From Candidula unifasciata (lineage: Eukaryota > Mollusca > Gastropoda > Stylommatophora > Geomitridae), in the NCBI GenBank assembly GCA_905116865.2, contig CAJHNH020006890.1:1209559-1273558 (forward strand): DNA of 64,000 nt, given 5' to 3'. Under the pieces are notes generated by a model. That model was not told the DNA's origin. It did not search any database and saw nothing but the letters and a program-made list of their open reading frames with translations. Positions 12,111 to 22,644 of the stretch are shown here, one piece after another (positions within the stretch are counted from its first letter, which is position 1; the number at the start of each line of letters is the position of its first letter). A program made the translations under genes and the position numbers.

Positions 12111-12169
12111 TCTATCTTTTTCTTATGTGTAACTGCCATGTTGATATATATATATATTTTAGTTCTATC

Positions 12170-12580
12170 TTATTCTACTTCTTCTGTGTTTATCCTTAAA
12201 AAGGGCGGGTGGCATGTTGTGTTGGGGTTTACAGCTAGGCTGTGATATCTGTGCCTTTTGATCAGACATGTCTGGGTTCAGCAAACCCCTAATTGTCACC
12301 TGTTTCCAGTGTAGGTTCCTGGGATCCATTTGGAGAACAAAGAATAGACCCACTGCTGCTCCTCCCCCCCCCCCCCCCCCCAATAAACATGTTGTAGGAG
12401 GCAACTAATTAGAGGTGTTTCCTTTAAAGTCGAAGTGCATCTGCCTGAGAGGCAAGGAACTAAGAGTCTGCATGTATAAACAATGTTTGCATAAACCATA
12501 TCTGTAAAATGGATGTGCACGCAAAACTCAAGTTTTGGAACAAGACTAAAGTCCAGAGGTGGACAACAACCAAAAAAGTC
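12170..12580 (+). mobile_element. SINE-like repeat R1, opposite orientation
   Basis: 12412-12560 carries the R1 body in the plus sense (GAAGTGCATCTGCCTGAGAG; ATCTGTAAAATGGATGTGCA). A C run of about 20 lies at 12362-12382. With the copy at 11815-12110 it forms an inverted pair inside one intron. Confidence 0.65.
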
Positions 12581-12639
12581 AAGCTTTATTGCACTAATGG
12601 TGATCATATGGGGGTGACTGCAGTCAAGCTAATACAAGG

Positions 12640-12872
12640 AATTCCAGAGAAATTTGACTAAAAAGCTCAACAAAATGGGGAAGCAGAAAAACGTGAACAA
12701 AACAACACAACGTAACGTGATCTACATACTCTCCTATTCTCGTTGTTACAATTGTGTAGTTTACTTATGTTTGAAAAAGGCTGCCTGGCCGAAACATTAC
12801 GCTGTGTTGTTTTGTTGAGGATTTTCTGCTTCCCCATTTTGTTGAGCTTTTTAGTCAAATTTCTCTGGAATT
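12640..12872. mobile_element. Foldback element with 51-bp perfect terminal inverted repeats
   Basis: 12640-12690 and 12822-12872 are exact reverse complements over 51 bases, starting AATTCCAGAGAAATTTGACT. The match continues imperfectly inward for about 25 more bases. The internal loop is about 80 bp with no ORF. No clear target duplication was found. Confidence 0.85.
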
Positions 12873-12879
12873 TAATTTA

Positions 12880-13320
12880 TTGCACTAAGCAATGTTCATT
12901 CACTTTTGCAGTGAGCCTCATGAACTTTTCCTGCTTCTAAATACAGATCCATCTGCATAGATTATCACATTAATTTTGCAGGAATTGTCATGAATCAGTT
13001 GTTCAATTTCTGATTCTTCTTTTTCTGCTGGCTAATCCCTGCGAGACTCTGAGCCCAAAGTAACCAGAATCCTACACAAGATTTTTGCTCTGACACCTTG
13101 ACCCACTTTTATCATGACTCAGTGTTTTTTTTAAGCTGGCACACTTCTCTGACTGTGTGTCCTACCTTTACTTTACTCTTGCCACCCTAGGGCCCTAAGC
13201 TGTATCTATTGCTTCATGAAGAAAGGGAATTTTGTCTACTCTGTGAGACATGACCTCACCTGCAGAACTTTTGCCTGTTAATTGGCTGATAACACAGACG
13301 TTTATTGGCACACAGACATA
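12880..13320 (-). mobile_element. Family A LINE fragment
   Basis: Minus-strand relatives of 32640-33100 and 420-590: 'gaattgtcatgaatcagttgtt', 'ctgattct', then the RT-thumb-derived segment. Heavily decayed. Confidence 0.5.
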
Positions 13321-13349
13321 TGGTAAGCAAAATTTTTTTTTATAGACAG

Positions 13350-13556
13350 TTGGTATTCAATGTGTAATGTGGTCATGGTTACTCTGACCACTTTTACTTC
13401 TTAGAACATTTCCTTGTACCCATTTTTAAGCTTGGATGACATAGAAGCCCAATTCACTTTTGAAAATAAAATACATCTTGGTTGGGGTGCAAACCTATGA
13501 GTACAAGACTGGCAGCTGGGCTAACCATTAAAATATCGTGGCACAAAGTGTGATGT
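13350..13556 (-). mobile_element. SINE, family S4
   Basis: Minus strand: TGGTTAGCCCAGCTGC (A-box like) and GGTTTGCACCCC (B-box like), then the S4 body. Confidence 0.5.
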
Positions 13557-13661
13557 TTACAGGACACCACACAACTTTGTCCAAGGTAATGTGAAAATGT
13601 CAAAATATGATATCCCCTGTTTGTTTTCTTGGAGTTATTTTGTTTCGTTTCTCTTCATCAG

Positions 13662-13805
13662 AAGCAACAAGCCAAGCTTTCAGAATTGTGGAAGACCCAG
13701 GATATTCAAAAATTGCAGACATGTTGCTGGATCTACGAAACAAAACTCAGAATATTAAAGATGACAGATATGTTTGCAGAAATCCAATTCCTTTTCCTAA
13801 AGATT
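13662..13805 (+). CDS. Exon 3: last helix of the 14-3-3/TPR-like region
   Basis: Acceptor at 13660-13661 and donor GTAAGT at 13806; 144 nt, phase 1 to 1. Residues 83-131. The stretch DPGYSKIADMLLDLRNKTQN resembles the final 14-3-3 helix, where SYKDSTLIMQLLRDNLTLW carries the Leu-Leu-x-x-Leu/Asn register. This is a weak, by-eye match and may only reflect a TPR-type fold. The end of the exon (NPIPFPKD) looks like a linker to the ubiquitin-like domain in the next exon. A possible relation to 14-3-3 does not imply phosphopeptide binding, because the Lys/Arg/Tyr pocket residues would lie upstream and are not seen. Confidence 0.75.
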
Positions 13806-13867
13806 GTAAGTTCCAATATTTGAACTGCTTCAACTTTTTATTAAGAGCTACCAAGAGCCAGTCAGTG

Positions 13868-14110
13868 TCTGTGGCTTAGGTGTGCAAACCTGCTTCGTAA
13901 TGCCGAGGTGCCTGGTTTGATCCCAGCAATTTGGCGGCAGAATGTTTTGCATTGGTTTCAACAGTCGTACTGAGATTTGACCTTTTAGAAAGCAGTGGTA
14001 AACTATCGAACACAAAATTTGAATAGAAAAACCACAACTGCCAAAAAATGGTGGGTTTGGTTCTGCAAGGTCCTGTAAAGGATATGCAACTGACTTTTAA
14101 CATAGAACAA
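13868..14110 (+). mobile_element. tRNA-derived SINE (family S2)
   Basis: Head with TGTGGCTTAGGTGTGCAAA and GGTTTGATCCC (A- and B-box like), then a body with 'gaatgttttgcattggttt' and 'ctgcaaggtcctgtaaagga'. Other copies: 24320-24490 (+), 30600-30866 (-), 35960-36200 (-), 53875-54110 (+) and a partial at 28750-28880. It starts only about 60 bp after exon 3. Confidence 0.7.
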
Positions 14111-15170
14111 ATCTTGTTTTACAGAAATGAAGCATTACAGGTGCATTTAAATGTTGCATTTAAATTCTACATTTGCAGGCAGAATTGATCAACTACTGGA
14201 GATAGGGTTGCACAACATATTCCACTATGGGTGGTGAAAACAGTGCCAAACACCAACAACAACTGTCAGATGCAAGTCTGGTGTGGGTATGGGACAGTTA
14301 GTATGATGATAGTGAATCATTCATGTCTGCACCTAGTTGACCTAGGCATGAACCGGAGTTCACTATGATGGATGGATGACATAGGAACTCATGCCTGACT
14401 GAGTGTTGCACTTTCTTAGTCACGAGTATAGCAGGAATGCTTGACTGAACTGTGGACTGCAATAAAACTAGCTGATGGCAAGAGTTATTGTCCAGGACAG
14501 GTAACCATAGCAATGATGTCATAATTCGACTGTTGGGCTGTAATATTTGTGAGGTGTATAGGAATAAACTCCACAGGGGAGCAAGCACAGCAGGGATCTA
14601 CCAGTCATCAGTAGAAGTTATCCCTCGTCGACAAACGTTTCGGCCCACGACCTCCTAGACGTTTTCAGAGAGTGGGCCCACCCGAGTTCATGAAGCTCAG
14701 GGCTGGTTTCCCTGCTGCACAGAATTACCGGATGGTGTTTTCTTTTCGGATAGGGCAAGACGACTTGGTGTAGACTATAGTGACGTATAGTCTGTGTTAT
14801 GATGTCTCATAGACAGTAGCAGTATTTTGGTGTTATACCACATCTGACAGAGACAAGTTTTATGTGTAGCTTGTTACGTGGGTAGCTGGTTAGGTATTAT
14901 CATCAGTCTGATAGGTAAGGTTGGTATGTATTGATCATTTTGATTTGATCTGTTCTCGCTTACATTGCCTGGCCCTAGTAGATGCCGCTCGATCCTGGTG
15001 TTGAGTTCAGTGGCGGAGGTAAGAGCTGTACGGAACTGCATGGGTTTTGGCCCAGTAGAGAAGTGATTTGTAAAACCCTCATGTACTTTGTCTAGGGAAG
15101 GGGTACCCATGAGTTTTGAGGTTATCTGGGTTCATGGCATTAACGACTGTTGTGTGCTCTGTAGGTGTTT
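14110..15170. other. Intron 3 sequence, mostly unassigned
   Basis: No gene. Part of 14590-14770 ('acaaacgtttcggcccacgac') looks like a dispersed repeat head, and 14870-15110 is unassigned. Confidence 0.3.
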
Positions 15171-15174
15171 AGGT

Positions 15175-15840
15175 TTAATGTGCGTAGAATAGATTTATCT
15201 GTCACGGGACTGCAAGATGAGCCATATACCGTTACGTCAGATATTAAGTCTCTGACAATCACATGGAGGCAGTTGCGGTGAAATGCCAAAAAAGGACTCA
15301 GTGCTCTCAAGATTATGACAGCAATGGACATGGAACAAAGAATGCTGTTCGCAATGTTCCATCATGTGATTCTGTCGGTGAGAGATTATGGGCTTGGAAT
15401 GCTTACCATATCAAACAATCAGCTGATGAAACTTGAACGCTTACAGAATGAAGCCATGCAGGTAATTCTGGGATGTACAAGAGATACCCCGGTAGTATGT
15501 ATGCGGTATATACTTGCACTGCGTACTTATGCAGATAGGCTCAAAGTTCCGCAAGCAAAGTCAAATCTTAGAGTAGTTGCAGACAAGAAGCACCTCTTGC
15601 ATGAAGCCCTGGGTAGATCTGAGGGTCATAGACTGAAAAGAGGAAGGTCTTGGATAGTGCAAGCTGAAGACACAATCAGACATGTGTGCAGGCTTGATAA
15701 ATTTGTAAAAGGTGAGGAGTGGGTCATAGTGTCCGAGCAAGCTTCAGACTTGTGCAGGGTTTTTATCACTTTGGGTCATGAGTGCAGGTACTGGCCAGGT
15801 TGTCTCTGAGAACAACGAATCAGATAACTGACTAAAAAAA
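15175..15840 (+). mobile_element. Family A LINE: end of RT and thumb
   Basis: Open for 165 codons from 15315. It encodes LERLQNEAMQVILGCTRDTP followed by MRYILAL and ADKKHLLHEALGRSEGHRLK, the region after the RT palm in a Jockey-like ORF2. The frame extends upstream of the first Met to about 15190, so the Met is not a start. Relatives: 28336-28668 (+), 32800-33100 (-). Confidence 0.75.
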
Positions 15841-15844
15841 ATCA

Positions 15845-16540
15845 CCCATCAGCCATTGCTTGTTATATTTTGGACTCTGGGTACTTTGTATACAAGGAAG
15901 TTGCATTTTTAATTATTTACACTTTAGGTAACCTTAGGTTAGTGAGATTTGTCCAAGTGTCAGTGATAAACTGTTTTGGTCCAGAATTATGCAGACAAAA
16001 AGACATGCTCTTTACCTTGCATTTACCCTGGTAAAACAAGACAGTTTTTTTAATGTAGTTGATTTTGTGTTTCAGTTTGAAGCATTTATTTATTTGCTTC
16101 ATGTTAATCACTTGTTACTGTAGCATGCACCTGATGAGCTGCAGCGAAAATACCAGGCAATAAATTGTGCAATCAACTGTTGTGTGTCTTCGTTGTTAAA
16201 ATTCACAATGGGAAAACATTGCTTAGATTTTCTGAATAATTAAATTATTGTTTCCCTATGATGGCATACTCAATAGAGAGACCGAAGCCAGAAACAGAAG
16301 ATCGCCTACCAGCTGACCTCATTGCTTAGTCACCCAAATATCTCCCTTTCAGCAAAACAGCAAACGATTAATAGCATCTTTATCCTTACCTTATATATAT
16401 AGGTACCAAACATAGACAATAAGTAGGGCACTAGAATAGATTACCAGATTACTAGAATAGAAAATAACTACTTGTGAAATGCACTGTCTACATAAGGAAA
16501 TTAAAAGCACAAGTAGGGCCAGGGTTACAAATATCAGTGT
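15845..16540. other. Intron 3, no recognised feature
   Basis: AT-rich sequence. Nothing supported. Confidence 0.3.
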
Positions 16541-16544
16541 TAAA

Positions 16545-16800
16545 GAGAAAGTTGGAATAAGACCATGTCTGGATTATATTGACAGACAAAGAATGAAATA
16601 GTTCGGCCATCTAGTGAGATTGCAGCCAAACCAATTTGCATATAAGTTTTTTTTTTACAGCAGAACATCTGGGAGGAAGGTGAGGAGAAGATCAAGAAAA
16701 TAAATGAGGCAACTGATACCTGAAAAAAATAAAAAAACAAGGGGAACAAATGTATCACCCAAGCCACCCAAGAAACAAGACAAATACAGAAAACCACAAC
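16545..16800 (+). mobile_element. LINE ORF2 C-terminal fragment
   Basis: Plus strand reads RPCLDYIDRQRMK, stop, FGHLVRLQPNQFAYK: the 'rmkWFGHLvRmqp' motif with Trp codon mutated to TAG. Confidence 0.55.
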
Positions 16801-16887
16801 ACTGAGACGAAAAAATGAAGAATTAAATGAACGTGCTTATTTGTAATAATTTTACAATAATAACTTTCTTTGTATACTACACAGGAG

Positions 16888-17275
16888 GATGGCCAGGTAA
16901 TTATCTAAGTTGTCCCGAGGCATGGCATCTGCCTTGAGTGCTGGAGGTACCGGGTTCAGGCCTTAGTGGAGGCTGGAATTTTTTTTCATGTGTTCTAGTA
17001 ATTTTCCCTGGTCCCTTGGTAGGAAGATCAGACGCCCGTGTGTATCGTTGCACACATAAAAAATCCTTTGGCAGTTGAAAATCAAAAAGAGTAGCCTAAA
17101 AGCACTGCCCAGGCAAAATTTGGAGTTAAAAACCTACCCAAAGTATTTCAGGATCCTCTCCGGTGCTACAGAGTTCATGCATTGCGCTGAGATTCTTCTG
17201 ACTCAGACTTGAGTTAAAAGTAGAGCGGAGCACTTAGGGGTTACTAACCTTGTGCTATGACATTGATCCATTGTT
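16888..17275 (+). mobile_element. tRNA-derived SINE (family S3), about 390 bp
   Basis: Head 'gaggcatggcatctgccttgag' with a B-box-like CGGGTTCAGGCC. The body has 'cagacgcccgtgtgtatcgttgc' and 'aaagtatttcaggatcctctc'. Two more copies: 50260-50660 (-) and 54760-55260 (+). The element ends about 70 bp before exon 4. Confidence 0.7.
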
Positions 17276-17346
17276 TAAACCTTGTTTGCCACACAAATTG
17301 CAGGTACAATAATAACATGTTGTCCCTTTGAATTCATTTCTTTCAG

Positions 17347-17592
17347 CAAAGGGGAAAATCTTCATCAAGACTCTGACTGGCTCCATGTTTACTGTTCCAT
17401 GCATAGAGACACTGACATTTCGCTCTCTGAAGCAGGTGATTTCTGAAAAAGAAGGAACATCAGTGAATCACCAGCGGTTGATCTATAATGGAAGACAGTA
17501 TAATGATAGTGTTCTATTAAGAGATGTGAACATTGGTTATGGAGACACAGTTTATTTAGCACAGAGACTTCGAGGTGGAGGCGAATCTCATG
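17347..17592 (+). CDS. Exon 4: complete ubiquitin-like domain ending LRGG
   Basis: Acceptor at 17345-17346 and donor GTAAGA at 17593; 246 nt, phase 1 to 1, one domain in one exon. It starts KIFIKTLTGS and ends LAQRLRGGG, close to ubiquitin throughout. By alignment to ubiquitin it keeps Lys6, Lys27, Lys33, Leu8, Ile44, Arg42, Arg72 and Arg74. It has replaced Met1 and lost Lys11 (Ser), Lys29 (Val), Lys48 (Arg) and Lys63 (Tyr); Val70 is Ala. LRGG is at residues 205-208 and is followed by Gly-Glu-Ser-His, so the domain is internal. A deubiquitinase could in principle cut after the second Gly. The more usual role of such a built-in domain is binding ubiquitin receptors. Identification is firm; function is inference. 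Confidence 0.9.
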
Positions 17593-17799
17593 GTAAGAAA
17601 ATGTTGTAGTTTATGTTTAGGGATTTGTACAATTTTTTTAATGAACCCATATTTTATTCCTGTGGAGTGTCTGGACAAGTAGTTATGATGTTAGCTTCAT
17701 TGATGAGCTGGAAAAACCTTTTTGTTTTGTTTTGTTTGCAAGCACACAATGAAAACTCGCTACTGTTTGTGCAACAACACTAGTCATATGAACCTAAAT

Positions 17800-17996
17800 C
17801 AGTGGTTCTCAACCTTCCTAATGCCGTGATCCTTTAATACAGTTCTTTCTGTTGTGGTGACCTCCAACCATAAATTTATTTTCATTGATACATCATAACT
17901 TCATTGAATATGTGTTTTCCTATGGTCTAAGGTGACACCTGTGAAAGGGTCGTTGAACATTCAAAGGGGTTGGGACCCACAGGTTGAGAACCACTG
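17800..17996 (-). mobile_element. SPIN-like non-autonomous hAT transposon, 197 bp
   Basis: Terminal inverted repeats CAGTGGTTCTCAACCT on both ends. An 8-bp target duplication, ACCTAAAT (17792-17799) and CCCTAAAT (17997-18004), differs at one base. On the minus strand the end reads through 'gggtcccaacccctttga' and 'cgaccctttcacaggtgtc', closely matching the SPIN family as I know it. SPIN is a hAT element known for horizontal transfer between vertebrates, insects and a snail. Confidence 0.85.
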
Positions 17997-18161
17997 CCCT
18001 AAATCCTCAGGCTCAAGATCCCTCCTTCACCTCCAAAGTAGGAAATATTTGCAATTAATGAACCTCTCAAATACCACTAGCACATCTTAACAACTTAACA
18101 GTTGTTTATAAAACGTGACATTGAAGAGGACATGTAATATGTTTTATAACTTTGCTAGTGG

Positions 18162-18169
18162 TCTCTCTC

Positions 18170-18256
<87 letters not shown>
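18162..18256. repeat. (CT)n microsatellite
   Basis: About 47 CT units with one interruption at 18181. Confidence 0.97.
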
Positions 18257-18258
<2 letters not shown>

Positions 18259-18364
18259 GTGTCTCTGTCTCTCTGTTTTAGGGAGAGAAAAAAACTTGAC
18301 CACATTCAACTGGCTGTAGGCACCCACATTTGCTAGTAGTAATAATAGGGACATTGTAGGAGAA

Positions 18365-18509
18365 TTAACTCTCTGAGTCCCAGTAGGTTTAGCATCACAG
18401 GCCAAGGGTTTGTAAAGAGAGATATAATACCGGTGCATCATGCGGTAACTTGGCTTCTAGGTAGCAACCTATGAATCTATGATGTTTTCCTTGGGACTCA
18501 GAGAGTTAA
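18365..18509. mobile_element. MITE with TTAA target duplication (piggyBac-like), 145 bp
   Basis: TTAA on both sides, then perfect 14-bp inverted repeats CTCTCTGAGTCCCA / TGGGACTCAGAGAG. No coding capacity. TTAA duplication is typical of piggyBac elements, although the TIR does not start with CCC. Confidence 0.75.
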
Positions 18510-18794
18510 TGAATGTTAAACTATAATAGTTAGCTTGGTTAGCTGATTAGTAATGATAAAGAAAACAGTGTGGGTCTATTCCAGTTGTAGTCCCACAACA
18601 CTGTGTGTCCTTGTGTCAGTGGGTTACTCTCGCCTTTTTGATCAAATGTTTCAATTTCTGGTGGCCAGATGTGCTGGCCTTGAGGTTTATGTATTCAAGT
18701 CTTGTCCAGTCTGCCAGATTTTGGATCCAGGGTTTTCTGGACTTATCTCCTCTCTTCTTGTACCAAGCCCTGTAGTATAATTTTAGAAAGGCTA

Positions 18795-19045
18795 GTAGCT
18801 CTTACCGTATAAAGTAAAGATAAAGTCGGGAGATGTAAACCAGCGTCATTGTACACTATTATAAACCATAAGTGCTCTGCCACCAGTACAAATAGCTGAT
18901 AAGAAATTGTCCGCCTGTGTCGCCGTGCTCACGTAACTCTGAAGCTACAGCAACCTTCCTCCATTTACCCCAGAGTGTTAACTCTGGTACCCATTTCCTA
19001 GAGGCTGGGTGAACCCCCGGGAACCGCCCGAATTTGAACACCCTG
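18795..19045 (-). mobile_element. tRNA-derived SINE (family S5)
   Basis: Minus-strand copy of the element at 61330-61640. Shared blocks include 'ataagtgctctgccaccagta', 'ccatttaccccagagtgtta' and 'gaggctgggtgaacccc'. Confidence 0.7.
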
Positions 19046-19075
19046 TGCTAATGCAGCTCCTAACTCTTACTGTCT

Positions 19076-19122
19076 ACCACATCACTTATCTAGGCTCAGC
19101 TAGTCAACCACATCACTTATCT
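19076..19122 (-). repeat. Inverted 1.5-unit copy of the 31-bp minisatellite
   Basis: Reverse complement of the array unit at 19372-20709 (GTGATGTGGTTGACTAGCTG), located about 250 bp before the array and pointing the other way. Confidence 0.8.
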
Positions 19123-19371
19123 TACTGTCTACACCATTGCATTTTCTTGCAACCTGGTTTGATCATGATATAACAGGTCCTTTACAGAACATCTTTTTAT
19201 GATATAATAATACCTCATATGCTGATTTCTGTTTGTGATGTAGTGTTTAATCCTTCACCAATAGCAGCAACTGATGGTAGAGTTTGTAACCATATCTTCA
19301 GAAATTATTCTGTTAGCTTGAAAAATACAAATTCATTACCCATTGACATTGGTTCTAGACCCATATTGTTA

Positions 19372-20709
19372 TAGACTAGCTGGGTCTAGATAAGGGATGT
19401 GGTTGACTAGCTGGGCCTAGATAAGGGATGTGGTTGACTAGCTGGGCCGAGATAAGTGATGTGGTTGACTAGCTGGGTCTAGATAAGTGATGTGGTTGAC
19501 TAGCTGGGTCTAGATAAGGGATGTGGTTGACTAGCTGGGCCGAGATAAGTGATGTGGTTGACTAGCTGGGCCTAGATAAGTGATGTGGTTGACTAGCTGG
19601 GCCGAGATAAGTGATGTGGTTGACTAGCTGGGTCTAGATAAGTGATGTGGTTGACTAGCTGGGTCTAGATAAGGGATGTGGTTGACTAGCTGGGTCTAGA
19701 TAAGTGATGTGGTTGACTAGCTGGGTCTAGATAAGGGATGTGGTTGACTAGCTGGGCCGAGATAAGTGATGTGGTTGACTAGCTGGGCCGAGATAAGGGA
19801 TGTGGTTGACTAGCTGGGTCTAGATAAGTGATGTGGTTGACTAGCTGGGTCTAGATAAGTGATGTGGTTGACTAGCTGGGCCGAGATAAGGGATGTGGTT
19901 GACTAGCTGGGCCTAGATAAGTGATGTGGTTGACTAGCTGGGCCGAGATAAGTGATGTGGTTGACTAGCTGGGCCGAGATAAGTGATGTGGTTGACTAGC
20001 TGGGTCTAGATAAGTGATGTGGTTGACTAGCTGGGTCTAGATAAGGGATGTGGTTGACTAGCTGGGCCGAGATAAGTGATGTGGTTGACTAGCTGGGCCT
20101 AGATAAGTGATGTGGTTGACTAGCTGTTCCTAGATAAGTGATGTGGTTGACTAGCTGGGTCTAGATAAGGGATGTGGTTGACTAGCTGGGCCGAGATAAG
20201 TGATGTGGTTGACTAGCTGGGCCTAGATAAGTGATGTGGTTGACTAGCTGTTCCTAGATAAGTGATGTGGTTGACTAGCTGGGTCTAGATAAGTGATGTG
20301 GTTGACTAGCTGGGCCTAGATAAGTGATGTGGTTGACTAGCTGGGCCTAGATAAGTGATGTGGTTGACTAGCTGGGCCTAGATAAGTGATGTGGTTGACT
20401 AGCTGGGCCTAGATAAGTGATGTGGTTGACTAGCTGGGCCGAGATAAGTGATGTGGTTGACTAGCTGGGCCTAGATAAGGGATGTGGTTGACTAGCTGGG
20501 TCTAGATAAGGGATGTGGTTGACTAGCTGGGCCGAGATAAGTGATGTGGTTGACTAGCTGGGCCTAGATAAGTGATGTGGTTGACTAGCTGTTCCTAGAT
20601 AAGTGATGTGGTTGACTAGCTGGGCCTAGATAAGTGATGTGGTTGACTAGCTGGGCCGAGATAAGTGATGTGGTTGACTAGCTGGGCCTAGATAAGTGAT
20701 GTGGTTGAA
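19372..20709. repeat. 31-bp minisatellite, about 43 copies (intron 4)
   Basis: Unit CTAGCTGGGTCTAGATAAGG then GATGTGGTTGA. The variable positions are TCTAG/CCTAG/CCGAG, GGG/GTG and an occasional TTCCTAG. Unit length is constant. Confidence 0.97.
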
Positions 20710-20749
20710 ATCTTGCTGGCTACCTTTACTACCCAAGATATTTCTTGGT

Positions 20750-20885
20750 TTCAAATTTAGGCTAGGTTGGCCTGGGGGCCCTTTGTCAATTATAAATTTC
20801 TCCTTGGTATGGATTCAAACTCAGGTTCTTCATTTAGGTAGTAAGCATAGAGCCACTGCACCTTTATCCTTAGGTTGTTGTAACC
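20750..20885 (-). mobile_element. Possible SINE head
   Basis: Minus strand: AGTGGCTCTATGCTTACTAC and, about 20 bp on, GAGTTTGAATCC, resembling A and B boxes. Confidence 0.4.
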
Positions 20886-21870
20886 ACCAGTTCTTTTTGT
20901 TACAAACCAAAGCACCATCTTCCTCCTCCTCCTCATCCTGTTGTACCATCGTATGTCACAAAAAATGAGCAGTCTATTCCTCCATTCTGTTCTATGGCCT
21001 CTCATTAGTGTTAATTGCAGGATTTCTCTTTGGAGCTCTTATTTTGTGCACATCCATCTTTCCCAACTGAGTATATATTTTGGTGATTTTCGCCTGGCTT
21101 CTGCTCAGGATTTGTCCAATACAGCACCATATTATTCTGATCTTTCTGTTGGAGTAAACAAGGCGAGTAATGAGAGGGATCATGATGCAAGGGCACCACA
21201 ACATCTTGACAGTACTGCCTAGGCTTTGTGCTAGGGACAAGTGGCTCTTGCTAGCTACACTCATCATTGCCATGGGCTGTGGTTCCCATGCCTTCATATA
21301 GCACAATATAACACCATTGTCTGGAAAGACAGAAAAGTGCTCACAACCCTTAGTCTTATAACTGATGAAAGCAGTGTTTAACTGAAGCACATACATAGTT
21401 ATTGTCTGTTTCACCCTTCTGGAAGCTACCTGAAGCTTTAACTATTTCTGAGACTACAGGGATCTCATCCTAGATCACAACAGGGCAAATCCCAGGTAGC
21501 CTTTAGTTCATCAGTGATGTTAGGATGCTCATAACAGCTACATCCAGCAGGGTATCCTCCAGCCCTGTGTGGATAAGGGTTCCAAGTAATAGTTATTGTA
21601 TTTAAATGGTTGTTGTTCTTGTGTGACTACAAGAGGTGACAAGAATCTCAACCTGGATGGCAAACCAGCAAGACAAATCCCATATACCTTGTTCAACCTT
21701 CTCAGCTGTTGTATTAATTCACCTATGACAGCTAATGTATTCTGCTTTCCCGTGTTGGTGAGAGTTTCAGGTAGTAACTACTGTGACTTGATTTCTATTC
21801 TTGTATGTGTAAATGGAGTTGGTTGGACAGATTTGATGAAGTGTTTTCTTTGCTGAATGTCTTTTCTATT
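20885..21870. other. Intron 4, 3' part: no recognised feature
   Basis: Several short frames up to 140 codons on either strand lack motifs or splice context. Nothing supported. Confidence 0.3.
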
Positions 21871-21873
21871 CAG

Positions 21874-21990
21874 GTGTGAGTCCTGATGATTCAGGTGTGA
21901 GACCTGATAATGCTTCACATATGTTTAAAGAGGGAGATGATGAACTTGGTGGATTTTCTTTAGGTAGAGGGGGTGGTGTATTATTCGAAG
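21874..21990 (+). CDS. Exon 5: acidic/Gly cassette
   Basis: Acceptor at 21872-21873, donor GTGAGT at 21991; 117 nt, phase 1 to 1. Residues 213-252. It begins with a short repeated phrase (VSPDDSG / VRPDNAS) and then reads FKEGDDELGGFSLGRGGG. The order acidic run, Gly, Phe, x, Leu recalls the DEDMGF-L motif of exons 7 and 8, so this may be an older diverged copy of the same cassette. No known domain. The short downstream intron (654 bp) is filled by a 41-bp repeat. Confidence 0.7.
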
Positions 21991-22127
21991 GTGAGTGAGA
22001 TCACTTTACAACTACTGTTAATTAAGGGTTGCTACATCCAATTATCTGAAGCATACTGAAGATAAATATTACATCTTTTCTGGGATATAAAGTTCTCATA
22101 AAAATTGAAAAGTGCATCATTTTTTAA

Positions 22128-22440
22128 TGTGAATTTATCATAAAGATGAAAACTTCATCATTCATTTATGTGAAGTTATCATAAAGATGAAAACTTCATC
22201 ATTTACTTATATGAAGTAATCATGAAGATAAAAACTAATTTATTCACTTATGTGAAGTTATCATGAAGATGAAAACTCCATCATTCATTTATGTGAAGTT
22301 ATCATAAAGATGAAAACTTCATCATTCACTTATGTGAAGTTATCATGAAGATAAAAACTCATTTATTCACTTATGTGAAGTTATCATGAAGATGAAAACT
22401 CCATCACTCACTTTTGTGAACTTATCATGAAGTTAACAAA
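22128..22440. repeat. 41-bp minisatellite, about 7.5 copies (intron 5)
   Basis: Unit TGAAGTTATCATAAAGATGA then AAACTTCATCATTCATTTAT then G. Most units contain the near-palindrome GATGAAAACTTCATC. It fills about half of this 654-bp intron. Confidence 0.92.
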
Positions 22441-22644
22441 TAAAATCATATAGATTAAAAAAAAAGTACATCTTTCAGTGATGTGAAAATTTCATGAAAA
22501 TAAAATTTTTGAATTCTGATCACAAATTACTGAGTGAAAAATGCCACAGATTTTGAGATTTTTACTTCTGTCAAACATTTGGAAATAATTTGCAGTTTTT
22601 CCTTTGCCTAATCTCATTTTGATACATTTTTGTATTTTCGCCAG

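Noticed and set aside
13868..13935. True tRNA gene
   Set aside because: A- and B-box-like motifs belong to SINE heads: the cloverleaf is not intact and the same body follows in several copies.
18106..18441. Arg/Glu-rich frame over the (CT)n tract
   Set aside because: Translation of a microsatellite.
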